Below are positions 6,427 to 6,923 of a stretch of 6,923 bases of DNA, in pieces. The stretch's first letter is position 1, and each line of letters begins with the position of its first letter. This DNA is from Acidobacteriota bacterium (GTDB taxonomy: Bacteria; Acidobacteriota; Holophagae; Thermotomaculales; Thermotomaculaceae), in assembly GCA_027067895.1 (NCBI GenBank), contig JAMOUY010000305.1, positions 1 to 6,923 of the forward strand, in the 5' to 3' direction. Below the pieces are notes generated by a model. The model ran no database searches and had not been told where the DNA came from. It worked only from the letters and a program-made list of their open reading frames with translations. The translations under genes and the position numbers were made by a program.

Positions 6427-6440
6427 AGGGGGATACTATG
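6427..6440 (+). promoter_or_regulatory. Ribosome-binding site that decides the yqeY start
   Basis: AGGGGG (6427-6432) is followed by five bases and then ATG at 6438. The in-frame upstream ATG at 6414 is preceded only by AT-rich bases with no Shine-Dalgarno match. The family also usually begins with a short M-x-L-x-x-K-I/L-type start, as MSLMEKI does here. The longer frame that extends back to 6243 overlaps the divergent oxidase gene and is not credible. Confidence 0.8.
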
Positions 6441-6881
6441 AGTTTAATGGAAAAAATAAGAAACAATATGAAAGAGGCAATGAAGTCGGGAAATAAAGAA
6501 GTATTGGGCACAATAAGAATGCTTATTTCCGAAATAAAAAAGAGGCAGATTGACTCGGGTAGGGAATTTGACGACAACGACATAATAGGGGTTATAAAGT
6601 CAATGGTAAAAAGCAGGGAAGACTCGGTTAAGGCATACAGGGACGGGGGGAGGGAAGACCTTGCCCAGAAGGAAGAAAGGGAAATTGAGGTTTTGAAAAA
6701 TTACCTTCCCAAACAGTTGTCCGAAAAAGAAACGGAAGAGATTGTTGAAAAAGCCATAAAGGAAACGGAAGCAACTTCAATGAGGGATATGGGAAAGGTA
6801 ATGAAGTGGATAATGTCCCAATACGGCTCACAGGTTGACGGCAAAATTGTAAACAAAATTGTGAAAGAAAAATTAAGTTAA
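6438..6881 (+). CDS. yqeY: YqeY/GatB-tail-like protein
   Basis: The 147-residue product matches the YqeY family, which resembles the tRNA-binding tail of the GatB amidotransferase subunit. Visible hallmarks are a helical N-terminal half with LGTIRMLISEIKKRQID (23-39), the middle block VKSREDSVKAYRDGGREDL (57-75), EIEVLKNYLPKQLSE (82-96), and the C-terminal DMGKVMKWIMSQYGSQVDGKIVNKIVKEKL (117-146). The family typically has GKVM, then a short linker and D/G-x-x-V-N. Length is normal. The molecular role is not well established; tRNA or aminoacylation links are inferred in the family from the GatB similarity. The protein is cytoplasmic, with no signal peptide or membrane segment. It is the first gene of a plus-strand operon, and its TAA stop overlaps the ATG of rsmI by one base, so the two are likely coupled. 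It diverges from the heme operon. Confidence 0.92.
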   Translation: MSLMEKIRNNMKEAMKSGNKEVLGTIRMLISEIKKRQIDSGREFDDNDIIGVIKSMVKSREDSVKAYRDGGREDLAQKEEREIEVLKNYLPKQLSEKETEEIVEKAIKETEATSMRDMGKVMKWIMSQYGSQVDGKIVNKIVKEKLS

Positions 6882-6923
6882 TGTTTTACCTTGTCTCAAC
6901 CCCGATAGGGAATTTGCAGGATA
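6881..6923 (+). CDS. rsmI: 16S rRNA (cytidine-1402 2'-O)-methyltransferase, N-terminal fragment
   Basis: The frame starts with ATG at 6881-6883, overlapping the yqeY stop (TAATG), and runs off the right edge. The visible product is MFYLVSTPIGNLQD. This matches the start of RsmI (YraL), whose N-terminus is a short strand followed by T-P-I-G-N-L-x-D, the first S-adenosylmethionine-binding loop of the tetrapyrrole-methylase fold. RsmI methylates the ribose of C1402 in the decoding centre of 16S rRNA. Only 14 codons are present, but the motif is highly diagnostic. No good Shine-Dalgarno precedes it, only a weak GAAAG about 15 nt before, so it probably depends on ribosomes finishing yqeY. The fold family also includes corrin and siroheme methylases, but TPIGNL favours RsmI. 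Confidence 0.88.
   Translation, partial: MFYLVSTPIGNLQD

Noticed and set aside
6243..6437. Extended upstream start for the yqeY frame
   Set aside because: It would overlap the divergent oxidase gene, and the added residues are unlike the family; the well-spaced AGGGGG selects the ATG at 6438.

Overview
The window carries two divergently transcribed gene sets on AT-rich DNA (roughly 40% GC by eye). Coding is dense: the largest non-coding gap is the 108 bp divergent spacer. The organism looks like a diderm (Gram-negative-type) bacterium, because one gene encodes a predicted outer-membrane beta-barrel protein with a signal peptide. It makes heme through the C5 (glutamyl-tRNA) route. I cannot assign a phylum from this window alone.

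Minus strand, 6329 down to 1, reads as one long heme-biosynthesis operon. Its order is hemY/cgoX-type porphyrinogen oxidase (4989-6329), a CcsA/HemX-type polytopic membrane protein (4163-4996), hemA glutamyl-tRNA reductase (2898-4163), a predicted secreted beta-barrel protein (2175-2882), an exported C45-like Ntn-hydrolase (969-2171), hemC hydroxymethylbilane synthase (52-972), and the first 18 codons of an unidentified gene (1-55). Junctions are extremely tight: overlaps of 8, 1, 4 and 4 nt, and gaps of 15 and 3 nt. This implies co-transcription and translational coupling. HemA makes glutamate-1-semialdehyde, HemC makes hydroxymethylbilane, and the oxidase acts near the end of the pathway. 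HemB, HemD, HemE, HemL and ferrochelatase are not seen and must lie elsewhere, possibly just downstream.

Plus strand, from 6438 to the right edge, carries a YqeY/GatB-tail-like protein gene (6438-6881), coupled through a TAATG overlap to the start of rsmI (6881 onward), a 16S rRNA 2'-O-methyltransferase. The spacer at 6330-6437 holds a plausible promoter for each direction.

The main oddity is the envelope pair, a beta-barrel protein plus a secreted Ntn-hydrolase, placed between hemA and hemC with no visible sign of recent insertion. Whether it is functionally tied to tetrapyrrole metabolism or only shares the transcript cannot be settled from sequence. I saw no RNA genes, mobile elements, CRISPR arrays or intrinsic terminators.
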